Assembly (NCBI GenBank): GCA_963556145.1
Contig: OY744467.1
Span: 6,262,001 to 6,326,000 of the forward strand
Length of the DNA stretch: 64,000 bases
From: Hygrocybe punicea
Lineage: Eukaryota; Basidiomycota; Agaricomycetes; Agaricales; Hygrophoraceae
Reading direction: 5' to 3'
Both the position numbers and the translations under genes were made by a program. The notes below the pieces were generated by a model. That model saw only the letters and a program-made list of their open reading frames with translations. It ran no database searches and was not told where the DNA came from. Of this stretch, positions 1 through 12,369 are shown piece after piece (positions within the stretch are counted from its first letter, which is position 1; every line of letters begins with the position of its first letter).

Positions 1-1037
1 TCCGCATGGAGTCTGATGGCGAGTTCCGCGGCTTCGGGTTCCCTACCGGCTTCCTGTAACTGCGCAAGGTGATATTCAAGTGTCGGGAGAGGGTCGTCTC
101 GTAACGCAAGGAGGCTAAATTCGAGCTAACCGAGAATTTTTGATCAGCCGTAGCGAGAGCCAGCAGCCTGAGAGTTCACAGTGAAAGAATACACACCGCA
201 CCCATTGGGTATGTAGCTATTCGAGCTTCGATCACGTCCCTACAGTGTTACAGTGAGTAAAGTTGCGAGGCGGATCTGCGCCGAGTCAACAAGAATCGTA
301 AACTGAGCACCTTGCCAGTTTGAGCCAACCCTCGCCCGTGTGCTCGAATGCCCCATGACTGACAGGATGCTCTTTTAACCCGTCCAACTCGTACAAGCAT
401 CCGAGTACTGGTAAATAAACCACAAAATGATAGGCATCTTGAGTGGTCTTGGGCAATCCCAAACCATCCAAGGATATGACGGTAGGGGGTGAAAGAGAGT
501 TGTGGGCCTCCCTAAGCCAATCCGAGCTCGTAATGGCCATACCACGCATTTGGGGGTCCATTCCCACAGTGAAATTCATGAGCTCGGCGAGTTGGGGTCC
601 CGTGCGGAGAGTGGGGATATTGCCAAGTCCATTCATAACAGCGAGTGTTGCGCAAGCATTGTTGACAACCTGACGTGCAAAAAAGCCAGGAAATTCTGGG
701 TCTGGATGACCTGCAAGTACGTTAGGTGAACTGGAGGCAGCGGTAGGGAGCCATTTGAAGAGAAAAATGAGGGCGTGAAGGGGCTATGTCGGTGAATGAA
801 TAATAAATACACAAATATATAAGTAAGATAAGCTTTTGTACCTGGAGAGAAGCCAGTGGCTCCGGGTCCAGAGAGTAAAGGTCGTCCACTATAAATGGTA
901 CACCGAGGGTCTTCAGGAGCTCGCTGAAGAGATAGTCATTCCTTGCGTTGTGATATAAAAATAAGGTCATACGTGAATACACCAGGATCAGATTCTGTCA
1001 TCTGCCATCCACTGGAATCGTCCTCACCAGACATCAT
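1..1037 (-). CDS. uch2: UCH37/UCHL5-type ubiquitin C-terminal hydrolase (5' complete, C-terminus beyond window)
   Basis: Cysteine protease that trims ubiquitin chains and, in relatives, docks on the 19S proteasome. Exons join by phase as complement(<1..125, 197..239, 311..783, 842..923, 973..1037). The start (1035-1037) is followed at once by a second in-frame ATG. The N-terminus reads [16 protein letters not shown], then [10 protein letters not shown]. The catalytic Cys lies in [11 protein letters not shown], the catalytic His in [10 protein letters not shown] and the Asp in LYELDGLKE, so the peptidase C12 active site is complete. The last visible exon, [12 protein letters not shown], begins the C-terminal UCH37 tail, which separates this protein from the shorter UCH-L1/L3 forms. 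It diverges from MED31 with fewer than 80 bp between start codons, so the two probably share a promoter. No disabling mutation was seen. Family assignment is strong; the symbol follows the S. pombe name for this subfamily. Confidence 0.93.
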
Positions 1038-1115
1038 GAACTACTAGTAATAGAACAGAATCCGGATTGTTTCAACTTGTTTGTCAACGTCCTTAAAGCC
1101 AAACAAACCCATGCA

Positions 1116-1587
1116 ATGGAAGGTCCCTTACCACCAACACCGAATTCTGATCCAAAGGCAGCTAATCGCGCCCGTTTTGAGCTAGAGCTTGAATTCGTGC
1201 AATGTCTTGCTAATCCATTTTATCTTCACTCGCTAGCCCAACAAAATATCCTGGATCAACCAGCATTCATCAATTTCCTGGAGTACCTGCTTTATTGGAA
1301 GGAGAAAGACTACGCTCGGTTTATTCAGTGAAAATTTTTGCACAAGTCTGGCGCGTGTGGTCGAATCACTGATTCCGGTCCTTGTTGGTAGTTACCCGCA
1401 CGCTCTTCACCATTTGGAGCTTCTCCAGCATGCCCAGTTCAGGTCTGAAATGAAAAAGGACGATTGGCGGGAATACCTCAACCAGCAGCAGTTCCATCAC
1501 TGGCGGACTTGGTTAGTCCCGAATACACCCTTCGATGATGATTGCAATTCCTCAAGTCTTTCGACAGGCGCGAACCAAGTCGTGTGA
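1116..1587 (+). CDS. MED31: Mediator of RNA polymerase II transcription subunit 31 (Soh1)
   Basis: Small subunit of the Mediator middle module, acting in the nucleus as a bridge between activators and RNA polymerase II. Two exons, 1116..1327 and 1392..1587, joined across a 64-nt GT-AG intron, give 135 residues. The Soh1 signature is complete: [18 protein letters not shown], then [20 protein letters not shown], and after the splice [17 protein letters not shown]. An in-frame ATG at 1077 would add 13 residues; 1116 was chosen because it fits the short N-terminus usual in the family and leaves more room for a promoter with the divergent UCH37 gene. Stop TGA at 1585-1587. The roughly 25-residue tail after FHHWRTW is not conserved as far as I can judge. 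Confidence 0.93.
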
Positions 1588-1814
1588 TTGACATTGATGC
1601 CCCCGCCCAAGCGTCCTGATTAGCAAGACCATCCTGGCGGACACCGAGAGATAAGCACCGCGAGCATTAACTACTTGGTAGTTGGGTCTGACATTGAAAG
1701 TCGCCAACGAAGTCGTGAAATGCAGGGAAACAATTTTGATAATTCTCTTGAAGTGCACTGGATTGTTTACATTCCCACGCATAATGTACTGATCGGTAAC
1801 CATATTTCTGAGTC

Positions 1815-3789
1815 ATGGCTGAAGTTCATCCTGGTCCCAACGAATATGCCCCGGAGGACCACGTAACATATTCAGCTCGCCAGCGTTTCACAGAGGATGC
1901 TGCCGCCCATGACTCGGACATTCATCTCGCATCTCTTACGGAGAAAAAACGGCTGTGGTGGAAAAACGCAGTCATAAACGGCTTCTTCATTGCTTCATGG
2001 TATGTGTCTCGTTTCGATAGTCCACCATGTCTGCAGAGAACTAACGAGGAATGTAACGAGTCTTTAGGTTCTTCTTTGCCACCATCTTGTCTGTGTACAA
2101 CAAATGGATGTTCTCGGCGGAACACTACGCCTTTTCTTACCCCCTCTTCGTCACAACTCTCCATATGTTTGTCCAGTTTGTGCTGGCTGCTATACTCAGA
2201 GCAGTCTGGCCGCACAGATTTCGGCCAGCACTGAGTCCGACGAAATCGGATTTTGTGTACGTGGCTCTGCTCATCGTTCGGACGTGGTGCCTGGAGGGGT
2301 TTGACAGATGCTCGGAGACGTCATTTGCCCTTGACATTCATTGCCACAGCTGAAGATTGAACCTGCGGTCGTTCTTTTCGCGACAGTATTTCATAGTTTG
2401 AGGCTTGTCATGACCGTGCCCGGGAGCACATTTGCGGATCCAATACTGACGCATTGACTTCAACAGGAAAAATGTTGTCCCAACCGCCGTGACCACTGGA
2501 TTAGACATCGGGCTTTCCAACGTCTCCCTCAAGATGATCACACTCTCCTTTTACAGTATGTCAGCAATTACGGTCTCTCATCAATGACATCGTTTCATAT
2601 GTCCCAACTCAGCGATGTGCAAGTCCTCTTCGCTCATATTCGTTCTTCTGTTCGCATTTCTATTCAAGCTGGAAACGTTCTCTCTACGTCTGATTGGCGT
2701 GATTATACTTATTTTCTGTGGGGTCTTACTCATGGTCGCCACCCAGACACATTTCGTCCTTTCTGGGTTCTTGCTTGTATTGAGCGCCAGCGCCCTCGGC
2801 GGTTTGCGGTGGAGTCTAACACAGCTCCTGCTCAAAAACAAGAAAATGGGGATGGACAATCCGGCAGCGACAATATACTGGCTTGCACCTGTCATGGGAA
2901 TCACTCTTGCTATGATTAGTGCTGTGATTGATAATTGGGTTACAATCTTTCGCAGCAAGTTTTTTCAAGATGTTTCAACTACGCTCAATACGACCCTCTT
3001 TTTGATTTCACCCGGTGTTGTCGCGTTTCTCATGGTATTGAGCGAATTCTAGTACGTTCCTAACATTCAACGCTGTCTTGGCAATACAAAGTAATGGTTT
3101 GTTTCCCCCGGTTGCCTAGTATTCTTCAACGTGCGGGCGTCGTGCCGATGTCAATAGCAGGTATCGCTAAAGAGGTCGCAACGATCAGCGTTTCGGCCTG
3201 GTTTTTCGGTGACGAATTGACTCCTCTTAACATCACTGGAGTGGGTATAACTATTTGTGGTGGGTTTGCGATCTGTGTGTCCTTGTGCAGATTTCCGTAT
3301 CTGATCGTGTGCCTCATTCATGTCGTGGTGGAAAAAAAAAAAGGCATCGGGCTCTTCACGTATCACAAATACCGAAAATCGCTTGACTCCGCGGTTCCTC
3401 TGGACGTACACGGTAACCCAGCTGATGAGCCGTTTACCGCTGGTACAACTCGAGAAGAAATGTTTTCTGTTGAACTCGCCGAAACACAACATTTAACCTC
3501 AGCTAGCGCACGTGTCAGCATGGAATTTGACATGGTACGTATGTCATTTGAAGGGTGGCAGTAAATCATTCCAAATGTGGGGCTTCCGCTCATTGACTTG
3601 CCCCAAGTATAGGATGACACGTCGATAAACGAGCGTTCACAGCTCCTCTTCTCTGCCGATGAACCAGGTGAAGAAGATGCTGAAGATATCCGCAGCATTA
3701 GGTCATCTCACGTTCGGTGGCACACCGCAAATGGGGTTCCCAGAATAAATGGCATTGGAGATGGCACTGCAGTACGCGGCGGGTTGTAG
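1815..3789 (+). CDS. SLC35C2-like triose-phosphate/nucleotide-sugar transporter (TPT/EamA family)
   Basis: Multi-pass Golgi/ER transporter of the drug-metabolite superfamily. Six exons join in phase: 1815..1999, 2068..2256, 2467..2555, 2613..3051, 3120..3534 and 3613..3789, giving 497 residues. The protein opens with a hydrophilic tail, then LWWKNAVINGFFIASW and FFFATILSVYNKWMFS. The core has TAVTTGLDIGLSNVSLK and MCKSSSLIFVLLFAFLF, and a late helix LQRAGVVPMSIAGIAKEV. These match the SLC35C2/Ymd8 branch. The last exon is a hydrophilic acidic tail ending at TAG 3787-3789. The second intron is long (210 nt) but no family sequence is missing across it. Substrate is not readable from sequence; relatives have been linked to GDP-fucose or phosphoenolpyruvate transport in the secretory pathway. 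Confidence 0.88.
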
Positions 3790-4823
3790 ATGGCGTGGGA
3801 AGGCGACGAATATCGGGAGCCGACGGATTGTTCCTTTCGTGGCAACGCTGCGAATTTTCCTGCATGACTCCAACATCATGTTCAGGAGCGTACCGTGGTT
3901 AATTTTTATAGAGATCTGATGATTCCAACAGCCCATTTTGATCTTCAGAGCAGTCGATGCACCACCGTGTTACACATTCTCTTTTCGATTTTTAAGAATT
4001 TCACTGGAGTCATCATCAACTGCCATGGTTCCATCAAATATTGGAATCATCAAAAGCAATACTTCCGAATGATAGGGTACCTGATCGGAGTCTGCGTCCG
4101 GTTTGTACGGTGCAGCTTGACTGCAAAAAATTTCATGGTCCACGCACAACTCCGAAACACTCCTAGGCGGAAGTCCTTTCACAGGACGGCATCGCGCGTA
4201 CGGCAAGCCCGAATCATAATGCCCAACTCAAACACCTAAGTTTTTCTTTACATTGTTTCGTCCATTCCGGTATGGCGTCCGCAGCCAGTGACAGATTGTA
4301 ACGTTTCGTTTCGAAGCACATGCGAGCAGACTGGCTATACATGTGGGTTTGGCGGACAGTGCCCCCAGCTAGGTCCGCATTTGGTAAATAACACTTTGCT
4401 TGTGACACATGCCACTCAAATAACTTATCTGTTGGGCTCAAAAGTTTTGCGACCGGCTGTGCGTTAAGGGTACAATTGCTAATCCTAATTCCCCTGTATA
4501 GCTGGGGAAGATCCGAATCGTCCAAACGCCCAGGCGCTCGGAGTGGTTTGTTCCAACAGCACAGATCCGCCAGAAAAAGAAACAGGAAAAAAAAGGCAAC
4601 AGGAAAAAATAACAAAAAACCACAAAACCGTTCCAAAAAATCCTTTCGCGGACATGGCACTGCAATGCCCAGATTTCGGCGACCGGGTATTTCTGTTTCC
4701 ATCCTTTTTTGTTTCCTCTCATGTAATGTGAATTCCGTTATGCCCGTGACCGTCGCAGACTCCTCGAGGTATATAGCAGGTGGCGCATAAAACGAAGAAT
4801 GATAGATGCTGTTTCACTCCAAC
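3790..4823. other. Intergenic region, no recognisable gene
   Basis: About 1 kb between the transporter and the zinc-cluster gene. Short open frames exist on both strands (for example minus 4214-4702), but none has a family motif and none joins into spliced exons. The A-rich stretch at 4575-4645 is simple sequence. The start-proximal part (4760-4823) presumably holds the promoter of the downstream transcription-factor gene. Confidence 0.5.
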
Positions 4824-6358
4824 ATGGACGACTTCCAATTTATTATCGAGTCCCCACAACATAACCACGGTCACAAAAAGCGTCCACGTCTCGTAACTTC
4901 CTGCGATAATTGGTACGTCGCGCCAATCACTCGCATTTTCGTTTCATTCGGGCTTAACTCTTCTTCCCCGATTTCCAGCCGGTTAAAAAAAATTAAATGT
5001 CTACAACCCTCGCCAGAAACAAAATGTGAAGCTTGCAAAGCCGCGAAAATACAGTGTCGTTTTCGTGACAGGGAGCGCTACTTCGCAGAACGAAGTCGGG
5101 CCATTGCTGGACCAGGAGCCCCATCCCCTTACGGAGACGTGCAAAGGTCACCTTTGCAGGTCTCTCAACAGCTCGGTCGGCTTTCATTCGATCAGCTCAG
5201 CCAAACAAAAGGTATTCGTCCTACGACGTGTTTTTCACTGACTTTCATCGAGCTCACACATATCCTCTAGGTCGGTCTAGTTCACAGTCTCCATCACCTA
5301 CGGGCGTTGTATCTATATCTTTCGATGTAGAAAATACCGGGCGTTACCAAACGTATCCACCACCTGGTCACCGCCGACCTGTCGATGTATCTCACAGGTT
5401 CGTTATTTTATTTTATTTTCCAAATATATTCATGTGGATATTGATCCCAACAAGCTACAGGCATACAGCCTCTTCCCCAATCCCCATTTCTGCTTTCGAC
5501 TCCCCAAGGAACGATTCGCATTACGGTTTCGTGTCATCGGATTCGCACCTTTCTCATTCTTCCGCACCAATAACCCAGCATGGTGCACGTCAAATTCCAC
5601 TCTTTGATCCAGACCATCCTCAGTGTCCTCACCCGACCCTCATGCCCCACTTCATTCAGTTGTTTTTTGAACAATTGGGGGCCGAGTTCCCATTTATCTT
5701 GTATGAGGACACTTTAGCACAATTTTTCGATCAATCGCTGGCGCCCCTCCTCTCCAATTGCATTGCATCCCTTGCTGTTAGGTATGTGTTCATCTCCTTT
5801 CCGATGACATTAGAAACGAGCCTAATGATTGGAACTAAGATTTTCCAATCTTCCGGAGCTTGCTCTCCGCGGACTCCACAATGTCGCTGATACATATAGC
5901 GACAACGCCAAGGTATGTATATTCATTGAACCCACCGAGACTTCGTCACGGGATTTAATTCTCTTAGACCATATTATCGTCGGTTTCTCACCTACCCGCC
6001 ATCGAAACATTGCACGCCTTAGTGCTTCTGTCCTGGTCGGAATACAAGAATAACCATATGTCCAGTGAGATTGTCTAACGTTAGGTTTTATGATCGGAGC
6101 AGCTAATCTTCTGCTCTTTCTCGCTCAGGCTTCCGCGGGTACTGTCAAATGTCAATGAGACTGGCAATCGACCTGGGTTTGTCGGACCAAAACGAGATGC
6201 AAGGAAACTGGAGCGACCGAGAGAGGAACAGACGGAGGACTACCTGGTCCAGCGTTGTTCGGCTTCATCTTACAGCGTCGTCATGTAAGAGCATGTTTTT
6301 TGCCAGGCAACAGAGCATCACTAACGAGCTTATTATGGTTCCATCAGTCCGCTCATAG
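4824..6358 (+). CDS. Zn(II)2Cys6 transcription factor, 3' end apparently truncated
   Basis: Fungal zinc-cluster regulator. Exons join in phase: 4824..4912, 4979..5211, 5271..5397, 5461..5781, 5840..5912, 5968..6064 and 6129..6358. The DNA-binding cluster is CDNCRLKKIKC (Cys 27, 30, 37) followed by CEACKAAKIQC (Cys 46, 49, 56), with basic residues before and after and the linker RFRDRERYFAERSR. The middle homology region starts with FIQLFFEQLGAEFPFI and reaches MRLAIDLGLSDQ. After about position 6285 the expected continuation of the fungal-specific domain is not found, and the frame ends at TAG 6356-6358. No later exon was recognised downstream to 9.8 kb. It is either a broken gene or one with exons too diverged for me to see. 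The start at 4824 was preferred over an in-frame ATG at 4806. Confidence 0.65.
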
Positions 6359-9300
6359 ACTCCTTGATCCCACATTTATTCGTGCTTTGACATTTTATTT
6401 ACATACGTAGCTTTTTTTATCAACGCATTAATTTTCTCATACATATGTTAAACACACACACTAATAATCACATGGCTTTGCTCACCGCTTCGGCATCGTT
6501 TATTTTTTTAAAGTTTGGCAAGGAGTGAGGTAACCGGCGTCCCGCCGCGATGCAGCACAGCACTCAGGTCTCAGGAACAGACAATCTCGTCTCACGCAAG
6601 AGTTTTTGCGGTCTGAGGAAATTATTACGGTTCGGGCCATGCCGTTCTGCGTCGTCGTTGGGGACAGAGGATGATGCATGCATGATAAGCACACGTGTAT
6701 CAAGATTTTTACCTTTTTACGTGTAACAGTCTCTTTGATCGGGGATATGTCTCGAATACCCCATTCTGGTAATGAATGTTTTTGAGTGGCAGCTCAGGGA
6801 AAAAACAGAGGAAAGGGACTAGATCACGGTTACGGTAACCACGTTTCCATCTGCATCCCTGACCGACCGAGTGTCGGTCCCGACGTTAACCAAACCTGGG
6901 ATTTTTGGTTTTCAATCCTATATTTAGCGGTTTTCACGTTCTCGTGCCAGAGCTTATACTTACATACCTGTGGTGGATAAGGCGACACGGATGGGAAGCT
7001 TTGATTGTGGCGTAACTTGGTGTTGTACAGACGGGACGGCTAGCCGGCCGCGGGGCCTTGGCAAAGTATGTATAGCGACCAGTCCTGTGCATCCTTGCGG
7101 TTGTCTCAGCCATCTCAGCCATCTCAGCCATCTCAGGATGTGTCGGTTGCTGTAGAGAAAAGGTGTTGGATGACGTCCGAGTCACCCATCTGGCAACTTG
7201 GATTCGGCCTGCCAATGACCCGCCCAGTCTGTGCCAAAAAATCGCTGCAACGCCACTGATCCCCATCGTCAGTGAGAGCCATGCTGCGAGACCTTTGGCT
7301 TTTGCGGGTCCCAAATCCGCGTTCGAAACAGGCCTATTCGGTCAAATCGGCGAATCAAGAATGTGCTTCATGTGGGTGATAGAAACCCTACGATTCCTGA
7401 AAGCAACAAGGTGCTTAAAGTGTTTATCCCGTATCATCATTGGCTTGTTCGGTTCATGCGCGAAACAGTGCAGCTTGTAGTCAAGATACGTTTCACCCAA
7501 AGAAAAAAAAAGATGATGTCGGCATCTCGCGTCGATATTTCTGTCGTCTAAACTTACAGTCATTGCGTCACAGAATAGTATCCGGTGAGCAACCTTGATC
7601 CAAAACGCTTATCTTTCGGGCGGCGTGGATTTGTTGATTCCAGGGCTGTTTCCCTGACGCACATCTTATTTCGGGGAGGACCAAGGGAATAATCTGGTCG
7701 ATCTGTAAATCCGATCCTATCCAATTGGTTTTATTTTTCTGTCTTGGCGTTTGACATTGCAGTACTCTGCCGATTAAATTTATTCAAACAATATTGCTAT
7801 TCTCAATTTAGCGGTCGCCAGGTTGATGTTACTACCATGCAAGACCACCCCACGCCTACCCCGCCCCAGGGTCAGTGGAATTTCAAGGCGACTCAATTCT
7901 GTTCTTTCGATGACCCTTGAGAAAGAGAGGGCGGCAACCGTGACGTACGTATATCCTCGGATCTCATCCTTTTCAATGGTCTTAGTGAGTTTCGCCAGGG
8001 GAGGGGGGTGCTTGGCAGTGAACAACGACTAATTCAGCGTTCATAGCAGGCTTACCTACCGAAGTTTGGCTTTTGTCTCCAAGGACGACGTAATTCTCGA
8101 TGAACTCCGGTCCATCACACTTTTCTCTTTACAACTTTTTGGCAAGTTACAGTGATTCTTCATTCATTGGTGTTCAGCTGATGGCATTACCAGTGTTGTT
8201 ATTCTAATCTCACTGACTGTTGTTTCTAATTCAAAATGAACCTCGAGTGGAGTCGAACCCTCTCCCCTAGGCCCAAATGGTTGATGAAGTCTCTAGTTAC
8301 GCAAGCCACGATATCCCAAGTTTGGCAACAAATGTATTTCCGGTCGGAGCGAGCAGCTCTGAGCAGATTGACAAGGTCTTTCAGAAACCAGTTCACCACG
8401 CTTGGTACATCACATGCGCCGTACGTCGTGTGTATTCTCCTCAAGCAAGATGATAACGTTCCTCTTTTTAGCTGGATTTAAGGGATAACAGATCTTGTAC
8501 AAAGACTCCGCGTGTTCCGCGCAACATGCCGAAAAGCATTGCAATGACGATTCCATGCGTCCTTGACTACATTGGCTTTTGTTCGTATGCGATTTTTTTC
8601 ACTTTTCTGACCGATAATTAACTAATAAAGGCGTAAGGGCTACTCTCGCTCCTTCAGGGCCAGCTACTTCTATGGGCAACTTTGCGGTATCTGATCATGC
8701 TATTGCTCCTTGAGAGTATTATTATACAATTGTCGACCTGATCATCACGGACGTTCCCGTCGTATCCTTGCGCAAAGTATTTCGCTTCGCCCCCTTCTGC
8801 GGAGATCGCCTTGCTGATGACGACCCAGGACGTTTTTTCAAATCATCATCAGGATGTAGGGTATTGTTGGTGCTATTTCTTTTTACCTACCCATTGACTC
8901 ACATTATTCGCACCGAGTTACCCGCAGGCTGCGCGCAATTTGAGATACGTAACCGCCAGACGGTCCGTTCGAAACCCATATGTTTTCAATTCTATCAATT
9001 GCTGATGTTTATTCTGCCAGGGCGTGGAAAGTCGAAAAAAAAAAAAACAAGATGACAATGTTGTTTACAGGACCTCGGGCTCGAGTTCGTCTTCTTGCTC
9101 TTGGGTCGTACTGAATTGGTCCCCCCTTGGATCAACAAGCGCCAAATGTTTGATTCGACGAGGGCCGTCAGCTCCGACATTCCCTCGCAAATTTGTCTTT
9201 GAACGATGTTTTCAATGCTACTGATGAGACTCTGGAATTTGAACTGGAATCCGGAAGCTTCCGGTTGACCACTCGAAACAACGTTGGAGAGAAAGGGAAT

Positions 9301-9860
9301 ATCCCGTTCCGTTGGATCATTCGTGATTAAGTTACACCCAACCCCACCACCCCCCCCCCCCACCACTCTTTTGAGTTGGATTCTCCCGCTTATAGTTGGA
9401 AACGTGTCAGACCAAAGGCAAACCAAATTTATTTGTTGATTAACAAGGGTCGCACCGTTCAAACACTGATATTACAGGAACTAAATTTCCTTTTTCGACA
9501 CAAAGCCATCATGATCTCAGCCTGGTCCACAATCATCGTAACAAATTGACAATTAACAATAGAACAATCCTAGGCCCGACCTCGAGACGTCGGGACTTCA
9601 TTACAACCGGGAGGCTCCTCGCATCATATTAATATTGTCCTCGCCACGAGCACGGGGTTTCGACGACTAATATTTTATGGAGTGTTTCGTGATGTCCCTT
9701 GCGTTAGAGTGAGGAGCATCCTGAAAAACGAAACGAAACTAAACGAAACATCTACATATATAAGGTAAGATGAAGGGCGCGATGGAGCCTGAGTGATCAA
9801 ATTGTTATAATGGCCACGCAGAACTGCAAAGCAAATGAAAGTACAAACACCAATAATCAA
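6359..9860. other. 3.5-kb region without a recognisable gene
   Basis: Only short, unrelated open frames on both strands, for example minus 7342-7563 and minus 8995-9462. None shows a known motif, spliceable partner or coding-like composition. Simple-sequence tracts occur at 7105-7137 (near-repeats of a 9-mer) and 9346-9362 (C run). The stretch may contain the decayed 3' half of the upstream zinc-cluster gene, but I could not recover it. Confidence 0.4.
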
Positions 9861-10118
9861 TTATCGCCCAGAGCCGGATCCCAAAGAGTCCCTGACTATG
9901 CCCAAACAAATACTAACCCATCCATCTGCACCCGCTAAACAAGCGCCCAACCACGCCATTTCCGCTTCGGGAGGTGCGAGCACGCCTTGAATAAGAGCGT
10001 AAGCAATCTCCGAGGTGTTTGGAGTGCGTGGAGGGAAGAGGAGGGGGATGTGGGTTGTGAGATAGTGATTGAGAGTGTGTGGCGACCCTTGGAAGAAGGA
10101 AAAGTTTACGGGCAACTC

Positions 10119-10152
<34 letters not shown>

Positions 10153-11243
10153 GTAGCTCACCGTCTTCTAGTAGGGGGGGTACCAAGTCTTGTAAAACTG
10201 GCCCATCAGGCAAATACACTCTTACGGGGATGCTCCGAACATTGTAAGCGCCGTCGCGTTCAGGGGCGCCGGCGGGATCGGCGGAGGGTGGACGAGTATG
10301 TACCATGGATGCTGAGGATGGCGGTGGACCAGGGGACTGCGGTCGCGTGGGAGCAGTGGTAGGAGTTATCTTGGATGCGACGCGCCAGTAGTCGTCGAAA
10401 TTGTCTAAAATAATTTTGTTGACATGTTCAATTAATTTGGTGATCGATGAAGTTCTCTCCGGAACCACGTGTGTGGGGGGGGGGAGTGCAAAACGATTTC
10501 CCCAAAAGCAAGAGGAAAAATGAACTTACGATCTTTTACCCCTTCCCACATCCCATCCTGCTCGGCTTTCCTTAAACCTGTCATCCGCTTGGTATTGCCC
10601 CACCTCATGAAATCAGCCTCTTTTAATTGGCCCATAAATGCTTGCTTGCACGCGTCTTGGCTCGGGGACAGGAGAAGCTTGTCTGTCGGTGGAGAAGCCA
10701 GATGGAGGATAAGGCGCAAGGGTGTGGCGACCATATTTGTCTGGGCGCCAAACGGAACATTGGGCGCGCGAACAGAGAGCGAAATGGTGTGATTGTCGTA
10801 TATAAGACCTAGAGGCCAATGCCTTGTACGCGTAACATCATCAGCCCGCGCTCGAATTTTTTATTTTATTGTTTTCAAAAAAAAACAAAAAAAAAAAAAA
10901 AAAAAAAAGAGGACAAGACAGACCATTTCAGCAGTGTTCCCTCTTCACTCTCGAACCACCACTCCTCTTCCTTGAGCACCTTTGCCGCCGCCTCGTCGAA
11001 CACGACGTCCATCAGAAATCGCCGGAGTTCTGGCATCAGAAGGGGCAGATAGCTGACTCGTGGGGCTTGGATGTAGTAACATTCCAGCCCGCGGTCTGAA
11101 TTCGCAGGGAGTTCTTTCGGATCGACGCGGATCTCAAGGGGAACAGTGCCTTCCCAAGTGAGCCTTCGGAAGAGGGTGGTCGACGCTGGTGTTGAGAATG
11201 CTGTGGGGGACTGGTGGTGGCGAGTTGTGCCGTAGGTGGACAT
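9861..11243 (-). CDS. ATG5: Autophagy protein Atg5
   Basis: Atg5 is covalently joined to Atg12 and, with Atg16, acts as the E3-like factor that lipidates Atg8 at the growing autophagosome. Four exons join in phase as complement(9861..10087, 10162..10404, 10530..10822, 10924..11243), 360 residues. Family blocks: RLTWEGTVPLEIRVDPKEL, CYYIQAPRVSYLPLL, HWPLGLIYDNH, FDDYWRVASKI, VRSIPVRVYLPDGPVLQDL and GVLAPPEAEMAWLGACLAG. The lysine that should receive Atg12 is about K174 in FMGQLKEADF, aligned with the KEAD context of animal Atg5. The third exon has a Pro/Ser-rich insertion after the FDDYW block. Two introns carry homopolymer or triplet tracts: an A22 run (plus strand 10887-10908) and a (TAA)n run. 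The gene looks intact. Confidence 0.93.
10121..10151. repeat. (TAA)n microsatellite in an ATG5 intron
   Basis: About ten perfect TAA units lie inside the third ATG5 intron, just beyond its donor site at 10161. The tract is intronic and of no coding consequence; it is likely length-polymorphic. Confidence 0.9.
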
Positions 11244-11470
11244 CGTATACAACGGGCAAAGGATCTTATTATTATTATTACACACGTGCCCCTCATTGTC
11301 CAGGCTCAAAATTTTCCTCCGTTGGGCGCTGCTAAGCAACTGCTAAGCTTTTTGCTTCTCGCACATGCTGGGGTTTGGCGTTTTAAACATGCCCGTCATG
11401 GATCCACATTTCTCCTTCTTTCAACTTTCACTCAGTCAGTGGGGGGGAGGTAAAAGAACTTTTGTGAAAA

Positions 11471-11629
11471 ATGCCTTTCAGCGCGTCTGGTTGTGTCGCC
11501 GTTTTTCGTTTGCTCTTTAGTCTCGTCGCGGACAAAATTATAGATGCGCGAGGTGTAGACTTTCGACTGCTCGCCGCGGGTTTTTGTGCGTACTTTCTGC
11601 TGGCTTTGGTGTACCAGACTCATATATAG
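11471..11629 (+). CDS. Possible 52-residue hydrophobic peptide, unrecognised
   Basis: A short frame starting MPFSASGCVAVFRLLFSLVA and ending in CAYFLLALVYQTHI. Two hydrophobic segments flank a charged centre (DKIIDARGVD), so it could be the first exon of a small membrane protein divergent from ATG5. I did not recognise the family or find a convincing second exon, although MARLPSHLLRRRVGG at 11725 followed by a GT-AG intron might belong to the same locus. It may be chance. Confidence 0.2.
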   Translation: MPFSASGCVAVFRLLFSLVADKIIDARGVDFRLLAAGFCAYFLLALVYQTHI

Positions 11630-12369
11630 ATCTTCCACAGTGGGCTGCGTTCTTGGGATTGTGTTCATCTGGCTCATCCTCAGAGGAAGAGTATCATCCT
11701 TAGTGTGTTTAGGGCTAAATGGGGATGGCGAGACTGCCCAGTCATCTGTTGAGACGAAGAGTGGGAGGCAAGAAAGTTTCGCACCGGTACGTATGCCTTC
11801 TTACACTCTTGCTTTGCTTTCTGATTCTCAAAATTGTATGTCATATAGCCGGGACGAGGACGACGCTCCGGATCCTTGGGTGTCCTGCGCTCCTCATGCT
11901 CACAAGACTGCATAACCAACCAAATTCACCGAAGTTTGGTGTAGGTTATAAAAATACGCTTGATTTTCTTGGAAGCAAATTATGGCCAATTGGGTGGATC
12001 CTATGCATACGACATCATTGGGAAACGGCAGGATACTACAAAAATAAAAAAAGAACTAGCTCACAGTTGGATGTTATTATATTATACATTGTTTTACGTG
12101 CCTTTTTTTGTTCTAACTCTCGAAGTCAGCCTGAGAACTACTGCCAGTGGACGGGCGGAGAGGCCGCCGTCTACTTATGTACATCACAGCATGCTGCCCA
12201 GTTCATCATTCTCTTCGTTAATTTAGACCGGTTGGACCCTGGATCCCGATGTCGAACACGTTCGCGGAGGGTATAATATCGCGGCCTCAGTCTGGTCATC
12301 TGCTTAGGTCCGCCGTTCACAGGTACGATGTGAATTGTCTATTCATTTGACGCGAAGAAAGCTATAGCG

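Noticed and set aside
4214..4702. 162-codon minus-strand frame as a membrane protein gene
   Set aside because: The hydrophobic run comes from an A-rich/T-rich tract. There is no conserved motif or splice partner.
8236..8300. tRNA-like sequence on the minus strand (GGTTCGACTCC B-box-like motif)
   Set aside because: The T-arm does not pair properly and no acceptor stem or A-box is found at the right distance, so it is not annotated as a tRNA.
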